A stretch of DNA of 64,000 nt from Roseateles oligotrophus (lineage in GTDB: Bacteria > Pseudomonadota > Gammaproteobacteria > Burkholderiales > Burkholderiaceae_C): contig NZ_JAJIRN010000001.1 of the NCBI RefSeq assembly GCF_025717515.1, positions 659,728 to 723,727 of the forward strand, written 5' to 3'. Numbering within the stretch: the first letter of the stretch is position 1; the number at the start of each line of letters is the position of its first letter. The notes under the pieces are model-generated. The model saw only the letters and a list, made by a program, of their open reading frames with translations, searched no databases and was not told the origin of the DNA. Below are positions 33,877-43,634 of the stretch, one piece after another. The translations under genes were made by a program, and so were the position numbers.

Positions 33877-36081
33877 ATGAAGAAGAAGTCTTTTGTGTTT
33901 TTGCTCTCGCTCGGCCTTGCGCTAACAAGCTTTGCCGCCGTGCCCGAGGCACCGGCGCTGCTCAAGCCGCTGCCGCAGCAGGCGCAGGCGGCGATCATGT
34001 CGGCACAGATCTTGACTCGCCATCACTACAAGGCGGAGCCCTTGGATGATGCGATGTCGGAGAAGATCTTCGACCGTTATCTGAAGTCTCTGGATCCCGA
34101 AAAACTGTTCTTCCTGCAATCGGATGTCGACCAGTTCGCCGCTGCCCGCAGCAAGATGGACGATGCGATCGGCACGCAGGACTTGGCGACCCCCTTCGCG
34201 ATGTTCAACCTCTACCAAAAGCGCGCCCAGGAACGCATGTTGTATGCGCGTGAGTTGTTGGACGGAAGCTTTGACTTCAGCGAAAAAGAGAGCTATCGCT
34301 TCTCGCGCGAGAAGGAGCCCTGGATCAAGACCGAGCGCGAAATACGCGATCTTTGGCGCCAGCGGGTCAAGAACGATTGGCTGCGTTTGAAGCTGGCCGG
34401 CAGTTCCGACAAGGTGATCAAGACCACGCTGACCAAGCGTTATGACAATTCGCTCTCAAGGATGAATAAGCTGAAGAGCGAGGATGTGTTTCAGCTCTTC
34501 ATGAATGCCTATGCGATGTCGGTCGAGCCGCATACCAACTACCTCGGCCCCAGGGCGAGCGAGGCCTTTGATATTTCGATGCGTCTGTCTTTGGTCGGCA
34601 TTGGCGCGGTCTTGCAAGAGCGTGATGAGCTAATCACGATCCGTGAGTTGGTGCCCGGGGGGCCGGCGGCGCGCTCAGGCAAGCTCAAGGTCGGCGACCG
34701 CATCGTCGGCGTTGGACAAGGGGCGGATGCGACGCCCATCGATGTGGTCGGCTGGCGCTTGGACGATGCGGTCGATCTGATCCGGGGCAAGAAAGACACC
34801 GTCGTGGTGCTCAATATCTTGCCTGCCAACGCCGGCCCTGACGGCAAGCCGCAAGTGCTGTCCCTGGTGCGCAACAAGATTTCCATGGAGCAGCAGTCGG
34901 CCAAGAAGTCCATCTTGGAGATCAAGCAGGCCGCGACCACCAGGCGTATCGGTGTGATCACCTTGCCGACCTTCTATCAAGACTTTGAGGCGCGCGCCAG
35001 GGGCGACAAAGAATTCAAGAGCGTGACCCGCGACGTGGCCCGCCTGCTGGCCGAGTTGAAGAAGGACAAGGTCGACGGCGTGATGATCGATCTGCGCGAC
35101 AACGGCGGCGGGTCGCTGGCCGAGGCGGTCGAGTTGACCAGCCTCTTCATTGGCAAGGGCCCGGTGGTGCAGCAGCGCAATTCCAGTGGCGACGTGCGGG
35201 TGGAGAGCGAAGCTCAGGCAACGGCGTCTTGGGAGGGCCCGCTGGGAGTCTTGATCAACCGGGGTTCGGCCTCGGCCTCGGAGATTTTTGCCGCTGCGAT
35301 TCAGGATTACGGCCGCGGCATCATCGTCGGCGAGGCAAGCTTTGGCAAAGGCACCGTGCAGACCATGGTTAACCTCGACAAGATGGATCGCACGCCCAAA
35401 TTGACCAATGCCGACAAACCCAAATTTGGCGAATTGAAGATGACCGTGGCGCAGTTCTTCCGCGTCAATGGTGGCACCACGCAGCTGCGCGGCGTTAGCC
35501 CCGACATCGGCCTGGCGAGTTTCTCGGACAGCGAGAGTTTTGGCGAATCGAGTTTCGACAATGCCTTGCCTTGGGTGCAGATCAAGCCGGCCAACTATCA
35601 GGTCTTGGGTGACATGAAGGAGTTGCTGCCGCTGCTGCAGATTCGGCATGAACACCGCATCGCCAAGGACCGTGACTACCAACTCTTGCTCGAAGACATC
35701 AAAGACTTCGAGGTGCAGCGCAAGGTCAAGCTGGTGTCTCTGAACGAGACCGAGCGTCGGGCTGAGCGTGATGCGCGCAGCTTGAAGACCAAGGAGCGCG
35801 AGGCCGCGCGGCTTGCCGACAAGGGCAAGGGCGACAAAAAGACCGGCAAGGCCGAGGCTGCCGCCGCCAAACTAGCCGCTCAGGACGATGGTTTACAGGC
35901 TAATGAGCGCAGCCTGGCGGATGAGTTGGCGGCCGAGAAGGCTCGCAAAGACACCCGCGATGTCTTGCTGGACGAGGCCGCACATATCCTGGGCGACGCG
36001 GTCGACCTGCTGCAAAGCAATCTCAAGCTGGCCGATCAGGTGGCGCCCGGCTTGGCGCGCAAGATCCGGTCGCCGCAGTGA
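33877..36081 (+). CDS. prc: Tail-specific (carboxy-terminal processing) protease
   Basis: A 734-residue periplasmic S41 protease. Residues 1-24 are a signal peptide, about 30-230 the N-terminal region, about 240-335 a PDZ domain (ELVPGGPAARSGKLKVGDRIVGVG), then the protease domain with catalytic Ser in RGSASASEIFAAA and Lys in ASFGKGTVQ, and a C-terminal DUF3340-like region with a Lys/Ala-rich charged linker. It degrades proteins with nonpolar C termini and processes envelope proteins. ATG 33877 has GGAG nine bases upstream. Confidence 0.95.
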   Translation: MKKKSFVFLLSLGLALTSFAAVPEAPALLKPLPQQAQAAIMSAQILTRHHYKAEPLDDAMSEKIFDRYLKSLDPEKLFFLQSDVDQFAAARSKMDDAIGTQDLATPFAMFNLYQKRAQERMLYARELLDGSFDFSEKESYRFSREKEPWIKTEREIRDLWRQRVKNDWLRLKLAGSSDKVIKTTLTKRYDNSLSRMNKLKSEDVFQLFMNAYAMSVEPHTNYLGPRASEAFDISMRLSLVGIGAVLQERDELITIRELVPGGPAARSGKLKVGDRIVGVGQGADATPIDVVGWRLDDAVDLIRGKKDTVVVLNILPANAGPDGKPQVLSLVRNKISMEQQSAKKSILEIKQAATTRRIGVITLPTFYQDFEARARGDKEFKSVTRDVARLLAELKKDKVDGVMIDLRDNGGGSLAEAVELTSLFIGKGPVVQQRNSSGDVRVESEAQATASWEGPLGVLINRGSASASEIFAAAIQDYGRGIIVGEASFGKGTVQTMVNLDKMDRTPKLTNADKPKFGELKMTVAQFFRVNGGTTQLRGVSPDIGLASFSDSESFGESSFDNALPWVQIKPANYQVLGDMKELLPLLQIRHEHRIAKDRDYQLLLEDIKDFEVQRKVKLVSLNETERRAERDARSLKTKEREAARLADKGKGDKKTGKAEAAAAKLAAQDDGLQANERSLADELAAEKARKDTRDVLLDEAAHILGDAVDLLQSNLKLADQVAPGLARKIRSPQ

Positions 36082-36113
36082 ATGTGATGCGCTAAACCAG
36101 GGGCGTCAGCGCC

Positions 36114-36947
36114 TCAAGCTTTGTCGCTCAAGATGTCTTTGGGCGCGCCAAACATGAAGCAGTCGATGAAGGTGAAGTAGAGCGAGGCGTAGAAGACCGT
36201 GGTCATCAACAAGCCCAGCGGCATCACCAGCAAGGGCAGCATTTGGCCCAGGCCCAGCAAGGTGGCCAGCAGGCTGGCGGCAACGCCCACGCCAATCACC
36301 AAGGCGGCCCAAAGCAGGCCGTTATAGGCGAAGGCGGCACGATTGCGCCAAAGCCCCAGGGTGCTGGAGAACAGCGCCTGCAGTACGCCTTGGCCGCCCC
36401 AGTGGATCAAGGCCGGTGCGTGCCAAAACGGCACCGACAGCAGGCCGGCCAAACCAAGCCGCGTCACGGCACCCCAGAACAGGCGCGGGTCGGATGCGGC
36501 CTCGGCGACCTTGTCGGGCGCGGCGTTCTCCAGTATCAAGCGCTGCATGGTCTCGAAGCTGCCCCCGTCTATCCATTCGGACAAAAGACCAATGGCGATG
36601 GTGGCCAGCGCGTAGCAAGCGCCCAGCAGCAACTGGCTGTTGCGCCGCTGCGGCGTCAGCTTCAGCGGCGCCACGAAGACGGCCGCCGTCGGCGTTTGAT
36701 CTTGCAAGACCAGATGGGTGGCGAGCATGAAGCCCAGCGACAGCAAGGGCATCGCCATCAGCAGCAGCATCACGCCGACTCCGGGCAGCAGCAGCATGGC
36801 AAGGCCAATGAAGAGAAAGACCGACAGCAGGCCGGCCATTGCCAATGGCTTGCGCCGAAAGACCTTCAGGCCATGGCGGATCCAGAGCAGCCCATTGCGG
36901 GCGGGCACGGTTTGCAGATGCAGCAACATGGGCGAGGTTGGGTTCAA
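36114..36947 (-). CDS. BPSS1780-family membrane protein
   Basis: A 277-residue inner-membrane protein with about six hydrophobic helices, an N-terminal VPARNGLLWIRHGLKVFRRKPLAM and a hydrophilic helix in the middle. It matches the Burkholderiales family named after BPSS1780, of unknown function, which usually lies next to thrB and polA as here. It follows thrB by ten bases in the same direction, so it is likely cotranscribed. Confidence 0.85.
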   Translation of the reverse strand: MNPTSPMLLHLQTVPARNGLLWIRHGLKVFRRKPLAMAGLLSVFLFIGLAMLLLPGVGVMLLLMAMPLLSLGFMLATHLVLQDQTPTAAVFVAPLKLTPQRRNSQLLLGACYALATIAIGLLSEWIDGGSFETMQRLILENAAPDKVAEAASDPRLFWGAVTRLGLAGLLSVPFWHAPALIHWGGQGVLQALFSSTLGLWRNRAAFAYNGLLWAALVIGVGVAASLLATLLGLGQMLPLLVMPLGLLMTTVFYASLYFTFIDCFMFGAPKDILSDKA

Positions 36948-36957
36948 GTCTTGGCGC

Positions 36958-37932
36958 TCACAAAGAAATCAAGGCATGCCAGGGGCGCGCAATGCGCTCC
37001 CGCAGCACCCGCTCGAAATGGCCGGGGTCATGGGGTTTGAGCAGGGCGGCGTCGCGCGGCAGGTAAACGTCCCACAGGCGTGAGATCCAGAAGCGCAGGG
37101 CGGCGGCGCGCAGCATCGCCGGCATCAAGCGATGCTCCACCCCGCTCATCGGTCGTACCGACTCATAGGCGCGCACAAAGGCCTCGGCGCGGGCCTCATC
37201 GAGGCGGCCGCTGGCGTGGTCTATGCACCAGTCGTTCAGGCAAATGGCGAGGTCAAACAACCAGTTGTCGACGCCGGCGAAATAGAAATCGAAGCAGCCG
37301 CTCAGGCGCTCGCGGCCCGGCAGGCCTTCGAACATGACGTTATCTCTGAACAAGTCGGCGTGAATGGGGCCGCGCGGCAACTCGGCATAGCTGGCCGAAG
37401 CGGCCAGATGGACCTGAAAGTCCAGTTCTGCCGTGATCAGTTCGGCCTGTGCCGGATTCAAGAAGGGCAAGATCACCGGGACGGTCTCGCTCCACCAACT
37501 CAGGCCGCGCAGATTGTCCAGGTGCAGCGGGAAGTCTTGCGCCGCCAGGTGCATGCGCGCCAACTCGGCACCCACCTGCTCGCAATGGAACAGGTCGGGC
37601 GCGAGTTGATGGCCGCCGCGCAGCTTGTTGACGACCGCCGCCGGCTTGCATTGCAGTTCGAACAGAATCTGCCCGTCGGCATCGGCCTGCGGGTCCGGCA
37701 CGGCCAGCCCGCGCTTGGCCAGATGCTTCATCAATTGCAGATAAAACGGCAGTTGCTCGAAGCTCAGGCGCTCGAACACCGTCAAGACATACTCGCCGAT
37801 CTCCGTGGTCAGAAAGTAGTTGGTGTTTTCGATGCCGGCGCTGATGCCGCGCAGACTTTGCACTGGACCCAAACTCAGGCGAGTGGCGAGCGCTTGCGCC
37901 TCGCTCAGGGTGACTTCGGTGAATACGGCCAT
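36958..37932 (-). CDS. thrB: Homoserine kinase (ThrB, aminoglycoside-phosphotransferase fold)
   Basis: A 324-residue kinase of the type II (APH-like) ThrB family that phosphorylates homoserine in threonine synthesis. It has FTEVTLSEAQALATRLSLG, GIENTNYFLTTE, the catalytic loop PIHADLFRDNVMF and the DFYFAGVDNWLFDLAICLNDWC metal-binding segment. ATG 37932 is preferred to 37959 because the family N terminus MAVFTEV begins there. It lies downstream of the DUF2782 gene and upstream of the BPSS1780 gene. Confidence 0.95.
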   Translation of the reverse strand: MAVFTEVTLSEAQALATRLSLGPVQSLRGISAGIENTNYFLTTEIGEYVLTVFERLSFEQLPFYLQLMKHLAKRGLAVPDPQADADGQILFELQCKPAAVVNKLRGGHQLAPDLFHCEQVGAELARMHLAAQDFPLHLDNLRGLSWWSETVPVILPFLNPAQAELITAELDFQVHLAASASYAELPRGPIHADLFRDNVMFEGLPGRERLSGCFDFYFAGVDNWLFDLAICLNDWCIDHASGRLDEARAEAFVRAYESVRPMSGVEHRLMPAMLRAAALRFWISRLWDVYLPRDAALLKPHDPGHFERVLRERIARPWHALISL

Positions 37933-37998
37933 ATCAACAGCTAAGGGGAGGAGAGCCAAGGCACCGGGGCTAGCTGCTTGCTAGGGCCCGCAGTTGGG

Positions 37999-38343
37999 TC
38001 AGAAATTCAGCACGCTCCACACGCGCCGTCCTGCTGCGGCTCGTGTCGTGCCGGCGCCGGGTGAAAGGTCGCGACTGCCGTCGCCCATGATGATTTCGTA
38101 GCTGGGTAGTTTGCTGTTTTTGGGCTGGACCGTGACCTTCTGGGTCTGGCCGCGCACGCGCAGTTCTTCGATGCGGGTGCTGTCATCCTCGATCACCGAA
38201 TCGACCACCTTGGCGTCGGCCACGGTCTGGGTAGACCCGGCAGACTCGGCAACTTCCGCCGCAAACGCAGTTGGGGTGGCAAAAGCCGCCAGCAACAGGG
38301 CCAAGAGCGCCGTAGGGCGGTGAGTGATGAGGGTGCGTGACAT
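37999..38343 (-). CDS. DUF2782 periplasmic protein
   Basis: A 114-residue secreted protein with a signal peptide (first ~28 residues) and the DUF2782 core RIEELRVRGQTQKVTVQPKN ... YEIIMGDGSRD. The family is small, beta-rich and typically encoded between polA and thrB in betaproteobacteria, exactly as seen here. Function unknown. It is divergent from polA. Confidence 0.88.
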   Translation of the reverse strand: MSRTLITHRPTALLALLLAAFATPTAFAAEVAESAGSTQTVADAKVVDSVIEDDSTRIEELRVRGQTQKVTVQPKNSKLPSYEIIMGDGSRDLSPGAGTTRAAAGRRVWSVLNF

Positions 38344-38397
38344 GGCGCCATTCTATGTCGGCCGGCATTTTCGAATTGCTGCACGACAATGCCGCCC

Positions 38398-41157
38398 ATG
38401 AGCAAACCCATCATGTTGCTGGTCGACGGTTCCAGCTATCTTTACCGTGCCTATCACGCCATGCCCGATCTGCGCGGCCCCGGCGGCGTGCCCACCGGTG
38501 CCGTGCACGGCATGGTGGCGATGATGAAGCGCCTGCGCGAGCAGATCGCCGCCGAACATGCGGTCTGCGTCTTCGATGCCAAGGGCCCGACCTTCCGCGA
38601 TGCCTGGTACCCCGAGTACAAGGCACAGCGCGCACCGATGCCCGATGCCTTGCGCGAGCAGATCGCGCCGATTCACGAGGTGGTGGCGCTCCTGGGTTGG
38701 CCGATTCTGGAGGTGCCCGGCATCGAGGCCGATGACGCGATCGGCACGTTGGCCCGCGTGGCCGCCGCTGCTGGGCATGCGGTGGTGGTGTCGACCGGCG
38801 ACAAGGACCTCGCACAGTTGGTCACCGATGATGTCACGCTCATCAATACGATGAGCAACGAGAGCTTGGACATCGCCGGTGTCATCGCCAAGTTCGGCGT
38901 GCCGCCCGATCGCATCATTGACTATCTGACCTTGATGGGCGACACCGTCGACAACGTGCCCGGCGTCGAGAAGGTCGGCCCCAAGACGGCGGCCAAGTGG
39001 ATTGCCGAATATGGCTCGCTCGACGGCGTGATTGCCAGCGCCGACAAGATCAAGGGCGCCGCCGGTGAGAACCTGCGCAAGGCCTTGGACTGGTTGCCGA
39101 CGGCGCGCCGTCTGGTCACCGTGGTGCAGGACTGCGACCTCGACGGCCATGTGCCTCAATGGCCCAGCCTGGACGCGCTGGCGCTGCGGCCGGTCGATCA
39201 AGAAGGCCTGCAGGCCTTCTATCAACGTAATGGCTTCAAGACCTGGTTGAAGGAGTTGGGCGGCGGCGGTAAAGCAGCCGCGCCGGTCAGCGAGGACATG
39301 TTCGCCGCGCCCGCCGATTCGACCGCGCCTGCGGCCGCGCCGGACGACTCGCCGCGCCATTACGACACCATCCTCGATTGGGCCTTGTTCGATCAATGGT
39401 TCACCAAGCTGAGCGCCGCGCCGCTGGTGGCGCTGGACACCGAGACCGACTCGCTCGACCCGATGCGGGCCAAGATCGTCGGCATCTCCTTTGCCGTCAA
39501 GGCCGGCGAGGCGGCCTATATCCCGCTGCGCCATGACGGGCCGGACGCGCCCGTCCAACTCCCGATTGACGAGGTGCTGGCCAGGCTCAAGCCCTGGTTG
39601 GAAGATGCCACGGCTGCCAAACTGGGGCAAAACCTCAAGTACGACACCCATGTGTTCGCCAACCACGGCATCGCGCTGCGCGGCGTTCAACATGACACCA
39701 TGTTGCAGAGTTATGTGCTGGAAGCGCACAAGAGCCATGGCCTGGGCGCCTTGGGCGAGCGCCACCTCGGCCGTGCGGGACTCAGTTACGAAGACTTGTG
39801 CGGCAAGGGCGTGCATCAGATCCCGTTTGCGCAGGTCGATGTGGCCCGCGCCGCCCAATATTCGGGCGAAGACTCGGAGATGTGCGTGGCCTTGCATCAG
39901 CAGCTGTGGCCGCAGATCGAGGCCGACGCCGGCCTGACCCGCGTCTACCGCGACATCGAAATGCCGACCAGCGCCTTGCTGGCGCGCATCGAGCGTATTG
40001 GCGTGTTGATCGATGCGCCGCGCCTGCAGGCGCAAAGCCATGAATTGGGTCAGCGCCTGCTGGCGCTGGAGCAAGAGGCTTATGAGATCGCGGGTCAGCC
40101 CTTCAATCTCGGTAGCCCCAAGCAGATTGGTGAAATCCTGTTCACCAAGCTCGGCCTGCCCGTCGTCAAAAAGACCGCCACCGGCGCACCCAGCACCGAT
40201 GAAGAGGTGTTGGAAAAGCTCTCGCTCGACTACCCGCTGCCGGCCAAAATTCTGGAAACCCGCGGCCTGGCCAAGCTCAAGAGCACGTACACCGATAAAT
40301 TGCCCTTGATGATCAACCCGGCCACCGGCCGCGTGCACACCAACTATGCGCAGGCGGTCGCGGTGACCGGGCGCTTGTCGAGCAATGAGCCGAATCTGCA
40401 GAACATCCCCATCCGCACGGCGGAAGGGCGGCGCGTGCGCGAGGCCTTTGTGGCGCCGCCTGGCCATCTGATTGTCAGCGCCGACTACTCGCAGATCGAG
40501 TTGCGCATCATGGCCCATATCAGCGAAGACCCGGGCCTCTTGCGCGCCTTTGGCGAGGGTGTGGATGTGCACAAGGCCACCGCATCCGAGGTCTTCAACA
40601 CGCCGTTGGCGGAGGTCACGACCGAGCAGCGCCGCTACGCCAAGACCATCAATTTCGGCCTGATCTATGGCATGGGCGCCTTCGGCCTGGCTCAGTCCTT
40701 GGGCATCGAGCAAAAGGCTGCGCGCGACTACATCGATCTCTACTTCAACCGCTTCGCCGGCGTGAAGCACTATATGGACAGCACCAAGGCCCGCGCCGCC
40801 GAGCTGGGCTATGTGGAGACCTTGTTCGGTCGCCGCATCTATCTGCCCGAGATCAAGGGCGGCAATGGCCCGCGCAAGGCCGGGGCCGAGCGGCAGTCCA
40901 TCAATGCGCCGATGCAGGGCACGGCGGCCGATTTGATCAAGCTGGCGATGATCGCGGTCCAGGCGGCGCTGGACGAGCAGGGCAAGGCCACCCGCATCGT
41001 GATGCAGGTGCATGACGAACTGGTGTTCGAGGTGCCGGAGGCCGAGCTGGATTGGGTCAAGGCCGAGGTGCCGCGCCTGATGGCCGGCGTGGCCGCTTTA
41101 AAGGTGCCGCTCCTGGCCGAGGTGGGCGTGGGCGCGAACTGGGATCAGGCGCATTGA
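38398..41157 (+). CDS. polA: DNA polymerase I
   Basis: A 919-residue polymerase. It has a 5'-3' exonuclease domain (about 1-290; VDGSSYLYRAYHA, ATGDKDL-type STGDKDLAQLV), a 3'-5' exonuclease domain (about 320-510) with intact DTETDS, NLKYD and YSGEDSEM motifs, so proofreading is likely active, and a family A polymerase domain with SADYSQIELRIMAH, RYAKTINFGLIYGMG and QVHDELVFEVP. It functions in repair and Okazaki fragment processing. Two ATGs lie nine bases apart (38389, 38398); the second is used because the family begins MSKP. Confidence 0.96.
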   Translation: MSKPIMLLVDGSSYLYRAYHAMPDLRGPGGVPTGAVHGMVAMMKRLREQIAAEHAVCVFDAKGPTFRDAWYPEYKAQRAPMPDALREQIAPIHEVVALLGWPILEVPGIEADDAIGTLARVAAAAGHAVVVSTGDKDLAQLVTDDVTLINTMSNESLDIAGVIAKFGVPPDRIIDYLTLMGDTVDNVPGVEKVGPKTAAKWIAEYGSLDGVIASADKIKGAAGENLRKALDWLPTARRLVTVVQDCDLDGHVPQWPSLDALALRPVDQEGLQAFYQRNGFKTWLKELGGGGKAAAPVSEDMFAAPADSTAPAAAPDDSPRHYDTILDWALFDQWFTKLSAAPLVALDTETDSLDPMRAKIVGISFAVKAGEAAYIPLRHDGPDAPVQLPIDEVLARLKPWLEDATAAKLGQNLKYDTHVFANHGIALRGVQHDTMLQSYVLEAHKSHGLGALGERHLGRAGLSYEDLCGKGVHQIPFAQVDVARAAQYSGEDSEMCVALHQQLWPQIEADAGLTRVYRDIEMPTSALLARIERIGVLIDAPRLQAQSHELGQRLLALEQEAYEIAGQPFNLGSPKQIGEILFTKLGLPVVKKTATGAPSTDEEVLEKLSLDYPLPAKILETRGLAKLKSTYTDKLPLMINPATGRVHTNYAQAVAVTGRLSSNEPNLQNIPIRTAEGRRVREAFVAPPGHLIVSADYSQIELRIMAHISEDPGLLRAFGEGVDVHKATASEVFNTPLAEVTTEQRRYAKTINFGLIYGMGAFGLAQSLGIEQKAARDYIDLYFNRFAGVKHYMDSTKARAAELGYVETLFGRRIYLPEIKGGNGPRKAGAERQSINAPMQGTAADLIKLAMIAVQAALDEQGKATRIVMQVHDELVFEVPEAELDWVKAEVPRLMAGVAALKVPLLAEVGVGANWDQAH

Positions 41158-41181
41158 AGGCTGCGGCGGCTTGAATGCAAA

Positions 41182-41214
41182 AAGCCCGTTCAGGCGCTGG
41201 GCTTGAACGGGCTT
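41182..41214. terminator. Bidirectional terminator between polA and PEP-CTERM gene
   Basis: Arms AAGCCCGTTCA (41182-41192) and TGAACGGGCTT (41204-41214) with an 11-base loop. A-run on the left and T's on the right fit termination of the two convergent genes. Confidence 0.85.
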
Positions 41215-41254
41215 GTTCGATATTGGCCTGATGGAGGCCAACTGCCAACTGCAG

Positions 41255-42064
41255 TTACTTTGCAGCGGCCTTGCGACGACGGCTGGCGAAGAAAGCGCCG
41301 CCGAGGGCCAGGGGCAGCAGGGCCAGGGTGGTTGGCTCGGGGATCACCGATGTGTCTGCGCTTGCGCCGAACTTGCCGGCATTGGTGAAGGACAGATCAA
41401 ACAAAGAATAGTCCTTTGTTTTGTCGTAGTCACCGTTCTTGCCGGTACTGTGCCCAGTGCCGTCAAACGCGCCATTTTTGACCTTGAACAAACCGGTCAA
41501 CTTGATCGATTCCAGGGCCGCACCGTGATAAAGGCCGTAAGTGACACCGGGATAGACAGCGCCGGGGAATTGGTCGTGCTTATCACCAATACCTGTGGTC
41601 AGTTCGGTTCCATTCAAGGCGATGTCGAAGAGGTCAAGGTCGATGGCGGGTGACCTTTGCTTGTCCTGAACGGTCAGCTTGATGTCCCTAAAGCCTTTTT
41701 TCGCCATGTCAGGGTTGACGATGCTGATGACACCTGCAGGTGAATAGATCGAAGTGCCGCCAGACTTGTAAGTACCGTTGGCATTTGTCAGGATGTCCGA
41801 ACCCCAGAGGATGTCAAACGAGCTCGTGCCGGTCAGGCCGCTGTAGTTGTAAACGAAGGCAAACTTGCCCTTGCCTTCGCCAAAACCGGTGCCCGCCATA
41901 TTGGCTTCGCCCTTGTTCAGGCCGTCAAGCAGGTAGGTGGCTTTTTTGTCGCCAACTTTCAGCACGGCGTCTTGCGAGGTCACGACCCCGGCAAAGCTGT
42001 TTGCTGCAAACAGAACCATGGCCGCCGCTACGGCGCCGAACTTCAGAACATTACGCTGTGACAT
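41255..42064 (-). CDS. PEP-CTERM domain surface protein (269 residues)
   Basis: A secreted protein with a signal peptide (to about residue 25) and a C-terminal sorting signal: VIPEPTTLALLPLALGG followed by a basic RRRK tail. PEP-CTERM proteins are cut by exosortase and associate with exopolysaccharide or the outer surface; no exosortase gene is in this window. The middle is beta-rich with many Gly, Lys and Asp and one internal LDLFDIALNGTEL segment; no enzyme motif is seen. AAGGA lies ten bases before the ATG. Two copies of a TTAGGGGT-like motif lie upstream. Confidence 0.9.
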   Translation of the reverse strand: MSQRNVLKFGAVAAAMVLFAANSFAGVVTSQDAVLKVGDKKATYLLDGLNKGEANMAGTGFGEGKGKFAFVYNYSGLTGTSSFDILWGSDILTNANGTYKSGGTSIYSPAGVISIVNPDMAKKGFRDIKLTVQDKQRSPAIDLDLFDIALNGTELTTGIGDKHDQFPGAVYPGVTYGLYHGAALESIKLTGLFKVKNGAFDGTGHSTGKNGDYDKTKDYSLFDLSFTNAGKFGASADTSVIPEPTTLALLPLALGGAFFASRRRKAAAK

Positions 42065-42079
42065 TGATCTTTTTCCTTG

Positions 42080-42152
42080 AATTAGGGGTTGACTCGCCCC
42101 CCTTGTCCGGGGTTTGAAGTGCTGGCGCTAGTTTAGGAGAGTCCACCCTAAT
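42080..42152. promoter_or_regulatory. Inverted pair of AATTAGGGGT-type motifs upstream of the PEP-CTERM gene
   Basis: AATTAGGGGTTGAC at 42080-42093 and, in the opposite orientation, GTCCACCCTAAT at 42141-42152. The first differs by one base from AATTAGGGGTAGAC upstream of the PEP-CTERM gene at 60173. Likely a binding site for a shared regulator (inference). Confidence 0.4.
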
Positions 42153-42227
42153 ACCAAATACCCGGAGCGAGGGGGGTGCAAGCCTGATTCGTTCAATTTG
42201 ACACGCTTGAATGAGGGTCCCTTAGGT

Positions 42228-42243
42228 AGGGGGTTATCCCCCT
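42228..42243. repeat. Dyad AGGGGG-TTAT-CCCCCT upstream of the esterase gene
   Basis: Perfect six-base arms (42228-42233, 42238-42243) around TTAT, about 105 bases before the esterase start. It resembles the other G/C-run dyads near PEP-CTERM and small-membrane-protein genes in this window. Confidence 0.35.
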
Positions 42244-42347
42244 TTGTGGGGTTGCCGGTTGTCAAATTCTCTGAATGGGCGCGAATGACGCCATGCTTTG
42301 TTCGCGTAAACTGGTATTTTACTGGTGTCTATGTGGGGCTGGCCGCT

Positions 42348-43634
42348 ATGGTGAATGGGATCGGATTTCGTGCCCAGGAGGGACGCAGGGGGCGGCCGAG
42401 TCGGCTGGTGGTGCTTGCCTTGTTGATGGCAGAGGCAGCGGTAAGCCCAGCGCCGGCGGCAAGCCTTGCTGGGCTGAAAATCTGGCCCTTGGCGGCGCTG
42501 CCACCCGCAGCGGCCAACGCGCCGGACGACTATCGCGACCTGGCGCCCTTTGCCGAGGCGATCGGGCAGGCGCGCATCGTTGCGCTGGGCGAGCAAACGC
42601 ATGGCGGGCGCGAGGAGTTTCGGCTCAAACTTCGGCTGCTGAAGTTTCTGCACGAAAAGCTTGGCTTCGAGGTCTTGCTGCTGGAGAGCGGCTTTTACGA
42701 CATCGCCCGGCTGGCCGAGCGCATGGCCGCCGGCGAGCAGCTCGACGAGATGGCGCCCGGCCATGTGTTCTTTATGTATGCCAATTCGGCCGAGGGCCGC
42801 GAGATGCTGCGCTATGTGGATGCGCAGCAAACCTCGGCCACGCCGCTAGGTTTGGCCGGCATTGACAGTCAGCACAGCGGCGCGCTCAGTCAGGCCGAGA
42901 TGCTGCCGCGCCTGCGGGCTTTTTTGCGCCAACGGGGTTCTGACTTGGCCGAGGCCGAGGTCTGGTCGGACTTCGCCGCGCCGCTGGCGCAATTGCTGGC
43001 GATGCAGCCTCAAATCCCCGCACCGGCGCTGCGGCTTGCGTTTGAGTGGCGCTCACAAGCAATCCGTGCCGAACTGTGCCCCGCTGCTCCGGTCAAGGGC
43101 CGGCCGGAGCCGGCGGAGAGTTGGTGCCAGATCGTCAAAAGCCTGCAATCTCAGGCCGCCAGCGTCTGGAGCGGGGGCAGTGACTACCAACGTGACAACC
43201 AGATGGGTGACAACGCGATCTGGCTGATGGAGCGCATGTTTCCGGGCAAGAAGGCGGTGGTCTGGGCCCACACCATTCATGTGGCCAAAGGCTTCAAACG
43301 CAGCGAGGCGCAGTTGCAGGCGGGCGAGGTGATGGCGCGGCATTGGGGCGCCGAGGGCTACAAGGTGGTGCAGTTCACGGCGGGCGGTGGCGCGGTGCTG
43401 GACTTTGGCGACATGCGGCCGCGGGCCTTGCCGGCATTGTTGCCGGGCAGCTTGGAGCAAGGGTTGGCGGCCTTGGCCGGCGAGAGCCTGATGGTGCAGC
43501 CATTTGAGCGGCGCCCCATCACCTTGCCGCAATGGAGCATCGACTATCAAACCGAGCCTCGGGGTCAGTTGGGGCGCAACTGGGATGTCTTGTTCTTTCT
43601 GCGCCGGGTCGGCCCGGTCACCATGACGCGCTGA
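42348..43634 (+). CDS. Erythromycin-esterase-family protein
   Basis: A 428-residue protein with a signal-like hydrophobic stretch (VVLALLMAEAAVSPAPAAS) and then an Ere-type fold: ALGEQTHGGREEFRLKLRLLKFL and FEVLLLESGFYD carry the conserved Glu and His residues, and WAHTIHVAKG the later His. Members hydrolyse macrolide lactones or unknown esters; a resistance function cannot be assumed for this environmental-looking, exported homologue. The start is uncertain: the frame is open to 42198, and 42348 is used because it directly precedes the signal sequence. It lies between two PEP-CTERM genes. Confidence 0.85.
   Translation: MVNGIGFRAQEGRRGRPSRLVVLALLMAEAAVSPAPAASLAGLKIWPLAALPPAAANAPDDYRDLAPFAEAIGQARIVALGEQTHGGREEFRLKLRLLKFLHEKLGFEVLLLESGFYDIARLAERMAAGEQLDEMAPGHVFFMYANSAEGREMLRYVDAQQTSATPLGLAGIDSQHSGALSQAEMLPRLRAFLRQRGSDLAEAEVWSDFAAPLAQLLAMQPQIPAPALRLAFEWRSQAIRAELCPAAPVKGRPEPAESWCQIVKSLQSQAASVWSGGSDYQRDNQMGDNAIWLMERMFPGKKAVVWAHTIHVAKGFKRSEAQLQAGEVMARHWGAEGYKVVQFTAGGGAVLDFGDMRPRALPALLPGSLEQGLAALAGESLMVQPFERRPITLPQWSIDYQTEPRGQLGRNWDVLFFLRRVGPVTMTR

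Noticed and set aside
38353..41013. Minus-strand open frame of 886 codons over polA
   Set aside because: Mirror frame produced by high GC at third codon positions; polA on the plus strand has all its motifs.
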